DNA of 64,000 nt from the NCBI GenBank assembly GCA_023663945.1, contig JAMPGL010000002.1, positions 1 to 64,000 on the forward strand, read 5' to 3'. This document shows positions 8,499 to 16,605 of this stretch, one piece after another. Source of the stretch: Lachnospiraceae bacterium. GTDB taxonomy: Bacteria > Bacillota > Clostridia > Lachnospirales > Lachnospiraceae. Position numbers and translations under genes: made by a program. Within the stretch, counting starts at the first letter, position 1, and the number at the start of each line of letters is the position of its first letter. The notes beneath the pieces are model-generated. The model saw nothing but the letters and a program-made list of their open reading frames with translations, did not search any database and had not been told where the DNA came from.

Positions 8499-9620
8499 AT
8501 GAACAAAACCATTCAACATGCCATCGGAGCCCTGACGGCATTTCTGCTGTGCGCCGGTACAGCCAAAACCGCTTACGCATCGGAAGGACAGGAATACATT
8601 ACCATATCGGTGGAGGCAGAGGACAACAGCGGAACACTGCTTTATGCCCTGGACAGCGATGCACCGGAAGATTTTTCCCCTTCCAATGAATTTTCCATAC
8701 CGGCGGGGACGAACCATACCATTTATGTCAAGGATTCTGCCGGAAATATTTCTTCACAGGAATATATTTCTTCTCCGGAGGATTATGAAACATATGCAGG
8801 CGGCGAAGAAAAGGAACGTGCCGTTGACATTGACATTATCCTTGATGATTCAAAGGATGAGGAACCTGACTATTCCAATTATGAATATGCCGGAGATCTT
8901 CTGTCAGACCCGGCGGAGGCGGGACAGGGAACCGTGCATGAAAAAGTTGAGGCATCTGCATATGACCCTGATGCAGAAAGAATTTTTTATACGGTCACAA
9001 CTGATGAAGGAGAAGTCTTTTACCTTGTGATCGATCAGGGACAAAGCACCAATAATGTTTATCTTCTTGACCAGGTAAAAGTATCCGACTTGCGCGCGCT
9101 GGCAATTGACGACAGCGGGAAGAGCGAATCATCAGAATCAACTTCCCTCTTAAGCGCATTAAACGGCGGAGCGGAAAACAGCGAGGACAAGCTGGTTTCG
9201 GAGGAGGAACCTGCCGCACCGCAAAAGAAATCCATGGGCGGGAACCTGATCATCCTTCTGCTTCTGGCAGCCGCCGGAGGAGGCTTCTATTATTATAAGA
9301 ATGTCTATAAGAATAAAAAAGATGAGCAGATGGATTTGATCGATGCCCTGGATAAAGAAGATTTTGAGGCGGAAGAAACAGAGGATGATGAAGTGGATTT
9401 CGGGCTGGATGATGACTATCAGGAAAGGCTTATGCAGGAGCTTATGGAGGAAGATGAGCCGGATGATGATGAAGAAAATTATTTGACAGGAGAGGGCACA
9501 TTCAGTCAGGAATCCGACAGCGGAGCCGTGACGGGTTTTCCAGAGGAATCCCATTCTGCACCGTATGAAACAGATGAGCGCGATGATGATCTTGACGCGC
9601 CGGAAGAGGAGGAGGACTGA
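8499..9620 (+). CDS. DUF4366 / CD1107-family exported ICE protein
   Basis: 373 residues with a signal peptide (about 1-27, ending AKTAYA), a beta-rich exported domain starting with a short module (HTIYVKDSAGNISSQ) that resembles the Ig-like repeats of the preceding protein, a transmembrane helix near 248-268 (NLIILLLLAAAGGGFYYY), and a very acidic cytoplasmic tail of about 100 residues. The architecture matches the CD1107/DUF4366 family that accompanies VirB4 in these elements. The acidic tail could bind partners inside the cell while the front domain faces out. AAGGAG precedes the ATG; the stop overlaps the next start. Confidence 0.8.
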   Translation: MNKTIQHAIGALTAFLLCAGTAKTAYASEGQEYITISVEAEDNSGTLLYALDSDAPEDFSPSNEFSIPAGTNHTIYVKDSAGNISSQEYISSPEDYETYAGGEEKERAVDIDIILDDSKDEEPDYSNYEYAGDLLSDPAEAGQGTVHEKVEASAYDPDAERIFYTVTTDEGEVFYLVIDQGQSTNNVYLLDQVKVSDLRALAIDDSGKSESSESTSLLSALNGGAENSEDKLVSEEEPAAPQKKSMGGNLIILLLLAAAGGGFYYYKNVYKNKKDEQMDLIDALDKEDFEAEETEDDEVDFGLDDDYQERLMQELMEEDEPDDDEENYLTGEGTFSQESDSGAVTGFPEESHSAPYETDERDDDLDAPEEEED

Positions 9621-10732
9621 TGTTAAAGAATATTAATCTTAAATCAAAAAAGACTCTGTTACTTGGCGGAGCAATGCTCCCTGCCATAATCTTATGCATC
9701 GTGCTGGCTGTAAAGGTTTCTGCAAATAAGGCAGATGAAAAGGAACCCAAGGCATACGATTACACGGAAGCAGAACAAAAGCTTGCCGATGAGGTGAAAG
9801 CGTACCTTGCACAGTATTTGGAGCTCCCGGATGAGACATCCGGCGAGATTGCCGATGCAGCCGTGGAAAACTATAACATTGTTCTGGACTCTGATACGGA
9901 TGTCATCAATGATGAGATTACGGATGCGGTCAGAAAACGCATCCGAAGCACCATTTTTGCGCTTTACGAACAGCCGGAAACCCTTTCCGATGAAACGCTG
10001 GATGCCTTATCATCGGGAGTGACGGAAATCATCTGGAATGCAGTTCTCTCCGTGCTGCAGTCAGCATCAGCGGAAACAGCTGTAACGGAAGAATATGCGG
10101 AGGAATATGAATACCTGATCCAAAGCCTGCAAAGCCAGATTGACGCCCTGAAAGAACGTAAAATGAAGGTATCCATCAATGCCAATATCCACGATAAGAC
10201 CGATTCTGACGTTTCCGGCGAAGATATTCTGGCAGGCATCAGCAGCATGAGTGAGCAGGAGCTTACAGAGCTTGCCGAAAAGCTTGGGCTTTCTGCCGGC
10301 CAGCTCCGGGAACTCTGGGAAGCCTCCATGTCCAAATCAAATGAAGATTTATCTGACGATATGAATGAGAAGCTTGAAAAAGAACTGGATGCACTCCGCA
10401 AAGAGCTGGAAAAAGAGATCTCAACAACTGCCGGAAAAGAAGGGACTGCGGGGAAAACAGGACAGAAAGGCGAAAAGGGCGAAAAAGGAGCAGACGGGAA
10501 AACCGGAAATGACGGAAAAACCACCTATATTGCCTACGCGGATGATGCATATGGGACGAACTTTTCCCTGACCCCGACCGAAACAGCAAAATATGTAGGC
10601 ACCTGCATCACTTCGGCAGCGCAGCAGCCAGCCGATTATTCGCAATACAGCAACTGGCAGGAGTATCGGGCTTATATCATAACGGCAACAACTGACCCGG
10701 ATACCGGAGTGACGACAGTCCATATCAATTAA
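9620..10732 (+). CDS. exported coiled-coil protein with collagen-like tract and phage-tail-type C-terminus
   Basis: 370 residues. A signal-anchor helix (about 14-34) is followed by helical and coiled-coil regions, then a short Gly-X-Y tract of about nine triplets (for example GEKGEKGADGKTGNDGK, near residues 275-301). The C-terminus has the IAYADDAYGTNFS motif followed by a W-rich end, which I recognise as a type found at the tips of phage tail and fibre proteins. This layout is typical of trimeric fibres: anchor, coiled stalk, collagen-like segment, tip. It starts at the stop of the DUF4366 gene (ATGTTA after GGAGGAGG). Function in the ICE is unknown; a receptor-contact or mating-pair fibre is inferred. 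Confidence 0.65.
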   Translation: MLKNINLKSKKTLLLGGAMLPAIILCIVLAVKVSANKADEKEPKAYDYTEAEQKLADEVKAYLAQYLELPDETSGEIADAAVENYNIVLDSDTDVINDEITDAVRKRIRSTIFALYEQPETLSDETLDALSSGVTEIIWNAVLSVLQSASAETAVTEEYAEEYEYLIQSLQSQIDALKERKMKVSINANIHDKTDSDVSGEDILAGISSMSEQELTELAEKLGLSAGQLRELWEASMSKSNEDLSDDMNEKLEKELDALRKELEKEISTTAGKEGTAGKTGQKGEKGEKGADGKTGNDGKTTYIAYADDAYGTNFSLTPTETAKYVGTCITSAAQQPADYSQYSNWQEYRAYIITATTDPDTGVTTVHIN

Positions 10733-10741
10733 GGAGGGAGC

Positions 10742-11830
10742 ATGAAACAGATAAAAAATCTGATGAAAAAATTTTTCCACCCACTCCTGATTTTGTGCAT
10801 GGTTTTGATTATTACTGCCGGAATTATAATAATCATTAACAGCCGGCAGAATTATACAACAGAAGAATGGGTATATGAATATCTGGAAACATACGGCAAC
10901 GGCCTCACAGAATTAGATTTGGAGGTTCTGACAAAAGAATTATCGCTGGAAATTGATCAAAGGATTAAGGAAATCAATGGTGAGACAGAATTATCGCAGG
11001 ATCAGCTTATTGCCCTGATGGCAGTGATTGATAACAAGCTGCAGTATACGGCGCATAACAGTTCCCAAGAGGAAATCAGCGCGTTAACGGCAGGAATTGT
11101 CAAAAAATTAATTTCTGTAAATATGCCTGATTCCTATGCGACGTCGCAAAAAACCGCGGAATCCATTGATGGACTGGAACAAGAGCTAATCATAATAAAA
11201 AGAACAATTAAGGAATTGGAGAGCGGACAGGAAAATATTTATCCGGAACGGCAGATTAAGGAAATAGCTCAAAATACAAACGTGGATGAGCTTTCTGTCC
11301 GGAAATGGATAGAAGAAATGCAGCCGGATTATGATCTGTCAGCTTATGATTCAGCTATTAAGAAATTAGCAGAGCTTTTGGATGTAGATGCATCGACTTT
11401 GGAAAATCTTGTAAAACAGGCATCCGATACCAGCGATAGTTTTGAGCATATGATCAGCCGCCTGGGAACCACAGAGGAAAAGCTGACTAATGCATTACAA
11501 CAGCTTGGTGATACTGACTGCAGAGAATTAACAGAACTATTGGCAAAACTAAACACCGCGGAAAAGGATCTTCAAAACCAGATAACCAATAATATGTCAC
11601 TTACTGTCAACAGCCTTACATCTGTCCAGAACCAGGTCAGCAGCAACAAAAATACTACAGACGCCGCCATAGCATCAAATAAGGCGGATACAGACAGGCA
11701 GATCAGTGAAAATAAGAAATATACAGACAGCGCAATCGAAGAACTGCAAAGCAATGTACTATTTTATTCATACGATCCGGATACCAACACATTAGAACTT
11801 TTTGAGAAGCCCGAAGGAGGAGAGCCATGA
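10742..11830 (+). CDS. exported coiled-coil protein, possible fibre subunit
   Basis: 362 residues with an N-terminal hydrophobic helix (about 14-35, LLILCMVLIITAGIIIIINS) and then almost continuous helical, coiled-coil-prone sequence, including a Ser/Asn/Thr-rich repetitive part near 275-335 (NNMSLTVNSLTSVQNQVSSN, ASNKADTDRQISENKKYTDS). The C-terminus is a short YDPDTNTLELFEKP-type beta segment. It resembles its upstream neighbour in plan (anchor, stalk, short tip) but lacks the Gly-X-Y tract. AAGGAGGG precedes the ATG; it overlaps the next gene by 4 bp. No enzyme motif is visible. Confidence 0.6.
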   Translation: MKQIKNLMKKFFHPLLILCMVLIITAGIIIIINSRQNYTTEEWVYEYLETYGNGLTELDLEVLTKELSLEIDQRIKEINGETELSQDQLIALMAVIDNKLQYTAHNSSQEEISALTAGIVKKLISVNMPDSYATSQKTAESIDGLEQELIIIKRTIKELESGQENIYPERQIKEIAQNTNVDELSVRKWIEEMQPDYDLSAYDSAIKKLAELLDVDASTLENLVKQASDTSDSFEHMISRLGTTEEKLTNALQQLGDTDCRELTELLAKLNTAEKDLQNQITNNMSLTVNSLTSVQNQVSSNKNTTDAAIASNKADTDRQISENKKYTDSAIEELQSNVLFYSYDPDTNTLELFEKPEGGEP

Positions 11831-12069
11831 AAAAAAGACATATAATACAATGTTCTTTAGCTGCGGCAACGGCTATAGCAGCCGTCATTGCAGTCAGCAT
11901 GCTATGTGCAAAACCGGTAAATGCGGAAAAATCAAATTTATCCGGGAAGGGAAACTTCATTTTTAAAAGCGGAGAAATGGAAGCGGCTTTTTATGCGGAA
12001 GACGTTAACTATCTACAGGAAGAAATCACAGAATTATTTCATGAATTGGAGGAAGATGAAAATGAATAA
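11827..12069 (+). CDS. small secreted protein related to the N-terminus of the next gene product
   Basis: 80 residues: a signal peptide (about 1-31, ending KPVNA) and a 49-residue mature part. Its core SGKGNFIFKSGEMEAAF...VNYLQEEI matches in order the mature N-terminus of the following protein (SKGVFDYADG...LTYLADEI), so the two share a small domain. GGAGGAG precedes the ATG and the gene overlaps the next start. It may be a shorter partner subunit or a duplicated and truncated relative; length and neat overlaps argue against decay. Confidence 0.6.
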   Translation: MKKRHIIQCSLAAATAIAAVIAVSMLCAKPVNAEKSNLSGKGNFIFKSGEMEAAFYAEDVNYLQEEITELFHELEEDENE

Positions 12070-13003
12070 AACATATCGAAAATCAAAGAAGGCTAAAATC
12101 ATCTGCTTATTTATGTCAGCCGTTATTCTGACAGGCGTTATTGGAATCACATCGAAAGCTCAGACGGAACGCCGGGCTTCCAATATCAAATCCAAAGGGG
12201 TTTTTGATTATGCAGACGGGACGGTCGTCATGGATTCTTCTGACCTTACATATCTGGCGGATGAGATTGATCTTTTAGAGGATACCTATAAAAAGGAGAC
12301 CGTAAAGGCACTAAATAAGATGAACACTTATTTTATGCTGGATGATTCAACAACGCACAATCCTGATGAAAGCAATCTGGCTTCGGACAGTGCAAGCATA
12401 CTTCCGTTTCATTCCATAATCGAAGGGATCCTTGAATCCCAGAGCATTCCAACAGAAAAGACGTACACGGGCACTGTGCCTGGGAATGAGAACGAAGTGA
12501 CCGGAAATATTTCTGCCGCAACAGAAGACAGTTTATCCCTTGGTGACGCCGCGTGGGTGGATGGAGAGCTGGTTGTGGGAAATGGAGGAGATAATAATGT
12601 TTACTATAATCAAGGATATGCGGATGGCATGGCTAAGAAAGAGAATGCATCATTAGTTTATAATTATCATCAACATACCGGAAGTTCAACAGAAGGAACA
12701 GGGTGCTATACGAAGCCTGAATATGAATATAATAAAGGCGAATGTCATGTGTACATTAGCGGTTGCATTGGCGGTTCTACTACAGACAGTAACGGGTTTA
12801 TGACCTGTAATTATACAGAAGGACATACTAATTGTGGCAGAGGTACAATATATTTATCTTATCATCCGCATCGAGAAAGTGAGCATATAGGAAGCAGTGA
12901 ATATAAGCATGAGTATGTAATCAGTTCCGAAATTACAGGCTATTCAATTAACTGCGGTAAAACAGAATCTACAATAGAGTCTGCAACTATAGTTTTTAAA
13001 TAA
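12062..13003 (+). CDS. secreted protein with His/Cys-rich C-terminal domain
   Basis: 313 residues. A signal peptide (about 1-30) precedes a small N-terminal domain shared with the preceding gene product, a helical stretch, the segment AAWVDGELVVGNGGDNNVYY followed by NQGYADG, and a C-terminal domain with repeated His/Cys phrases (YHQHTGSS, GCYTKPEY, ECHVYISGC, YHPHRESEH). I recognise the 'NQGYxDG...HxHTGxxxxGxGCY' arrangement from uncharacterised gut Firmicutes surface proteins, where it is often repeated many times; here there is about one copy. Zinc binding or disulfides are plausible. ATG at 12062 is chosen; an ATG two codons earlier is possible. Confidence 0.65.
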   Translation: MNKTYRKSKKAKIICLFMSAVILTGVIGITSKAQTERRASNIKSKGVFDYADGTVVMDSSDLTYLADEIDLLEDTYKKETVKALNKMNTYFMLDDSTTHNPDESNLASDSASILPFHSIIEGILESQSIPTEKTYTGTVPGNENEVTGNISAATEDSLSLGDAAWVDGELVVGNGGDNNVYYNQGYADGMAKKENASLVYNYHQHTGSSTEGTGCYTKPEYEYNKGECHVYISGCIGGSTTDSNGFMTCNYTEGHTNCGRGTIYLSYHPHRESEHIGSSEYKHEYVISSEITGYSINCGKTESTIESATIVFK

Positions 13004-13018
13004 ACACGAGGAAAAGAT

Positions 13019-14104
13019 ATGAACAAAGAATTATGCATGAATGAACTCGGCAGACTGCTGGAAGAAATCCGGCGGTTCACAAAGCTGAATGGAAACTGGA
13101 CAAAAGAAGCAATGTCCGGAAAGGATATGGCAGCGCTTAAAGAAATTGCCGTATCAACACAGGAAATGATAGATATTATTACGGCATCATCTGATGAGCC
13201 GGACAAGATAAACTTAATATCATCGATAGGACAGTTTATATCGGCAATCGAAGAATCTGATCCCGATAAATTAACAGAAAGCTGCCATAAACTGGAAGCT
13301 GTTAAAACAGAGTATGAACAGGAAAAGATAAGGGTCGGCAAGATCCAGAAAGTTTTTCAGATTGATTTGCGGGAGATGGAGTTCCATGAGGCAAAAGGGA
13401 AAGCCCTGCAGGATCTGGTCGATCTGGATTTAAAACTGTACGGCGAAGTGTCTGCCATAACATTAGAAGTCTTAGAAGTGCAGCATTATCAGTTATCCGG
13501 CGACAATAAGGTTCAGGAGCGGAAAGAAGAGCCTGAGAAGCAACAGCCTGTAGAAGAACCGGAGGAGCAGAAGACAGCGGAACCCGAAAAGCAGAAGGAG
13601 CAATCCTGCAAAGCATATGCTTACATGAAAATCGCTCAGGATAAAAAGCAGAAACCCAAAGTGATCTACGGCAACAGTCCGGAAGATATTATTACCACGC
13701 TGCAAGGCTGGAATATGGGGCGCACAGATAAAATGAAGTTCCATACCTGTTATATTTCCAGCTTAGATGTCCGGACTAATGAATATACAGGGTCAAAAAA
13801 ATATGATGTGGCTACAGGGATTGATATTACGCCCATTTATTTAAACCTTCCCCACATGAGCCGGGAAGAATTTCTAAAAACAGTTGATCAGTTAAAAAAA
13901 GACGGCGCAAAATATAATCCCATAGAAAAGAAATTTTATGTCACAAGACAGAACGACCTTAACAAATTTTCAAAATATCTTCCGATTATGGCAGACCAGA
14001 CACCTTCCATTCTTGCCAAGATAAGCCAGAATAAAGCGAAGCTGGAAGCAGGTAAAAATGATGCGGATGTACAATTCCGGGAAAGGAAAGAGGCAGAGAG
14101 ATGA
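13019..14104 (+). CDS. DUF5710-like ICE protein, DNA-processing neighbour
   Basis: 361 residues. The N-terminal half is helical and charged, with a Glu/Gln/Lys/Pro-rich linker near 165-200. The C-terminal half contains AYAYMKIAQDKKQKPKVIYG and a segment near 295-320 (KKDGAKYNPIEKKFYVTRQN) resembling the DUF5710-type module ('GARWDPxxKKWYV...') found in mobile-element DNA-processing proteins such as TraC/LtrC-like proteins. It has no signal peptide. Its stop overlaps the topoisomerase start (ATGA), which suggests coupled translation and a role with relaxase or topoisomerase. Function is not established. Confidence 0.5.
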   Translation: MNKELCMNELGRLLEEIRRFTKLNGNWTKEAMSGKDMAALKEIAVSTQEMIDIITASSDEPDKINLISSIGQFISAIEESDPDKLTESCHKLEAVKTEYEQEKIRVGKIQKVFQIDLREMEFHEAKGKALQDLVDLDLKLYGEVSAITLEVLEVQHYQLSGDNKVQERKEEPEKQQPVEEPEEQKTAEPEKQKEQSCKAYAYMKIAQDKKQKPKVIYGNSPEDIITTLQGWNMGRTDKMKFHTCYISSLDVRTNEYTGSKKYDVATGIDITPIYLNLPHMSREEFLKTVDQLKKDGAKYNPIEKKFYVTRQNDLNKFSKYLPIMADQTPSILAKISQNKAKLEAGKNDADVQFRERKEAER

Positions 14105-16173
14105 GCAAAATTTTAATAGTAGCCGAAAAACCCTCGGCAGGAAAGGACATTGCAAGGGTCTTAGGCGTTACGAATGCCCAAAACGGATACATGGAAAACG
14201 ATGAATATATTGTTACCTGGGCACTGGGGCATCTTATAGAACTTAAAGATCCGGAGGAAGCAGACCCTAAATATAAGAAGTGGAATGTGGATGATCTTCC
14301 GCTTCCTTATGATAATGGATTAAAGGTTAAAAGCGGCACTGCCAGCCAATTTAAGATCATTAAACGCCTGATCCAGAGAAACGACATCAGCTATTTAATT
14401 AATGCAGGCGATGCAGGACGTGAGGGCCTGCTGATCCAGTCATGGATTTACCGGATGTGTGACAACACGCATCCGGTAAAAATTTTATGGGCTTCCTCCC
14501 TCACTGATGATGCAATCAAAACAGCAATGAACCATCTGCATGATGAAAAGGAAGCTGAATTTGTGAACCTTCTCAGAGAAGCAGAGACCAGAGCAACGGC
14601 AGACCAGATTTACGGATATAATTACACCAGAGCGATTACCTGCCTGTACAGCGATTCCGGGGTATTGTCGTACGGCAGATGCCAGACTCCGCTCCTTAAC
14701 CTGATTTATCAAAGAGACATGGAAATCGAACATTTTAAGTCAGTCCCGTACTGGACTCTGGAAGCAGAATTTAATAACAGCTTCCGGGCAAATGAGATTG
14801 ATGACGGCGGGAAGGGCGATGCGCGAAGGTATCTGGACAAGGAAACGGCGGAGAACGCTTATCAGACCTGCAGCAGGCAGGGGAAGGTCAAGGTCTGCAA
14901 AAAGGAACAAAAACAGCAGAAGGCACCGGCGTTATTTAACCTGGCAGAAATTCAGGGAACAATGGGAAAGAAATACGGCTTAAAGCCGGATGAAACGCTG
15001 GAAATAGCGCAGAAGTTATATGAAACGCATAAAATATTATCGTATCCCAGAACAGACAGCAGATACCTTTCAACAGACCTTTACGGTGAGATTGCAGAGC
15101 ATGTTAAGTCCTGCAGCTTTGGAAAATTCCAGAAGTTTATAGAGCGGATTGATTTCTCTGCATACCAGATGGACAAGACATACTTCAACAATAATAAAGT
15201 ATCCGACCACCATGCGCTGATCCCGACCATCAACAGCCAGACGGAAGAGATTTATCATAAGCTGTCTGAGCAGGAAAAGCATTTTTTTGACGAAATCGCA
15301 GCCAGCCTGATTGCCATTTTTTATCCTCCTTATCAATATGAAAGCACAGAGATCCTGATCGAAGCATCGGACAAGACCTTCCAAGCAGACGGCTCAATTA
15401 TCCAGAATCCCGGATACAAGGAGGTTATGGAATTGCTAGGAACGGAAGATAAGAAAAAGAGCGATGCCGAACAGCCTCTTCCGGATCTGGCAGAAGGGCA
15501 GATTCTTGATGTGACCAGCCTTGAACTTAAGGAAGGAAAAACCAAGCCTCCGGCAAAATATAACCCGGGGAATATCGTCAAACTGATGAATAAATACAAG
15601 ATTGGAACATCTGCAACCAGCGCCAATATTATACAGACACTTGAAAAGCGAAAGTTCATTGTGCTTGATAATAAGAAAAAGTATACCACTACCGAATTGG
15701 GGAGAAGTTTTATCATGCTGGTTCCAGAGGTTTTAAAATCGAAGAATCTGACGATTGAGTTTGAAGAAAAACTATCCCAGGTCAACTCCGGAGCTGTCAC
15801 AAAGGAGCAATTTTTTCAAGATATTACTGAGCAGATCCGTGAGAATATTAATCTGCTTAAAAAGGATTCGCCGGAAAAGAAATTAAACCGGAGAGAAAGC
15901 ATAGGCGTCTGTCCGATATGCGGCAAGGAGATATACGAAAGCGGAAAATCGTGGTACTGCAGCGGATATGCCGAGGAGCCAAAATGCAATTTTACCATCT
16001 GGAAAAAGATCTGCTGTAAGAGCATAGCCGCCTCTGCCGCAAAGACGCTTCTGGCATCTGGCAGGACGGAGCTGATAAAGGGATTTAAGTCAAGCCAGGG
16101 AAGAGAATTCAGCGCTTATCTGGTATTAAAAGAAGATTATACGGTAGGATTTGAGTTCCCACCAAGAAAGTAA
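14101..16173 (+). CDS. topB: DNA topoisomerase III, type IA
   Basis: 690 residues. The N-terminal TOPRIM domain has ILIVAEKPSAGKDIA and the acidic metal site region INAGDAGREGLL. The active-site tyrosine is in SYPRTDSRYLS near residue 315. The C-terminus carries a four-Cys zinc motif (CPICGKEIYESGKSWYC and a later Cys) and a degenerate second copy. It relaxes and decatenates single-stranded DNA junctions, and is a regular component of Tn1549/CTn-type elements where it is thought to help resolve transfer or replication intermediates. It overlaps the preceding gene by 4 bp and is followed by a strong terminator. Confidence 0.92.
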   Translation: MSKILIVAEKPSAGKDIARVLGVTNAQNGYMENDEYIVTWALGHLIELKDPEEADPKYKKWNVDDLPLPYDNGLKVKSGTASQFKIIKRLIQRNDISYLINAGDAGREGLLIQSWIYRMCDNTHPVKILWASSLTDDAIKTAMNHLHDEKEAEFVNLLREAETRATADQIYGYNYTRAITCLYSDSGVLSYGRCQTPLLNLIYQRDMEIEHFKSVPYWTLEAEFNNSFRANEIDDGGKGDARRYLDKETAENAYQTCSRQGKVKVCKKEQKQQKAPALFNLAEIQGTMGKKYGLKPDETLEIAQKLYETHKILSYPRTDSRYLSTDLYGEIAEHVKSCSFGKFQKFIERIDFSAYQMDKTYFNNNKVSDHHALIPTINSQTEEIYHKLSEQEKHFFDEIAASLIAIFYPPYQYESTEILIEASDKTFQADGSIIQNPGYKEVMELLGTEDKKKSDAEQPLPDLAEGQILDVTSLELKEGKTKPPAKYNPGNIVKLMNKYKIGTSATSANIIQTLEKRKFIVLDNKKKYTTTELGRSFIMLVPEVLKSKNLTIEFEEKLSQVNSGAVTKEQFFQDITEQIRENINLLKKDSPEKKLNRRESIGVCPICGKEIYESGKSWYCSGYAEEPKCNFTIWKKICCKSIAASAAKTLLASGRTELIKGFKSSQGREFSAYLVLKEDYTVGFEFPPRK

Positions 16174-16184
16174 AACAGTCAGAG

Positions 16185-16220
16185 CCGGAGGCAGATTCAT
16201 TTCTGCTTCCGGATTTTTTT
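16185..16220 (+). terminator. intrinsic terminator after topB
   Basis: A 10-bp stem (16185-16194 with 16203-16212, one G-U pair, CCGGAGGCAG / CTGCTTCCGG) with an 8-nt loop is followed by A and seven T's. It separates the transfer and topoisomerase operon from the mobC-relaxase pair. Confidence 0.88.
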
Positions 16221-16234
16221 AGGAGGATTGCATA

Positions 16235-16576
16235 ATGACAGACAGATTTCGAGATAAACAGATTTCCTTCCGGACAACGTCTTTTGATCATGAGATCATC
16301 ATGCAGAATTTCAAGGAATCCGGACTGAACTCCTTCCGGGAATTTGCTGTTAAGCTTCTCTCGGATGGATACATTATCAATGTGGATTCCTCGGAACTGC
16401 ACAGCTATGCCTATGAGCTGAATAAAATCGGAGTGAACATTAATCAGATTGCCCACAAAATAAATATGATTGAAAAAGATTCTCCGGATATGTACCTGTT
16501 AAAACAGGACGTTAAGGAATGTCTTTTTTTGATGAACGAATTAACTAAAGTAGTCAGACGGCACTGGATGTCTTAA
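16235..16576 (+). CDS. mobC: MobC-like relaxosome accessory protein
   Basis: 113 residues. An N-terminal ribbon-helix-helix-like part (KQISFRTTSFDHEIIMQ...NSFREFAVKLL) is followed by the MobC signature YELNKIGVNINQIAHKIN near 63-80. MobC-type proteins bind at oriT and help the relaxase open the DNA. The gene starts right after the topB terminator with AGGAGG before the ATG and lies 29 bp upstream of the relaxase, the usual order. Confidence 0.85.
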   Translation: MTDRFRDKQISFRTTSFDHEIIMQNFKESGLNSFREFAVKLLSDGYIINVDSSELHSYAYELNKIGVNINQIAHKINMIEKDSPDMYLLKQDVKECLFLMNELTKVVRRHWMS

Positions 16577-16605
16577 TCATTTCTGGCAGGAAGGAGGAAT
16601 AAGCT

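Noticed and set aside
11921..12061. Longer reading frame upstream of the His/Cys-rich secreted protein
   Set aside because: It overlaps the small secreted gene in another frame; the signal peptide starts at the ATG at 12062 and the upstream part is unlike a protein.
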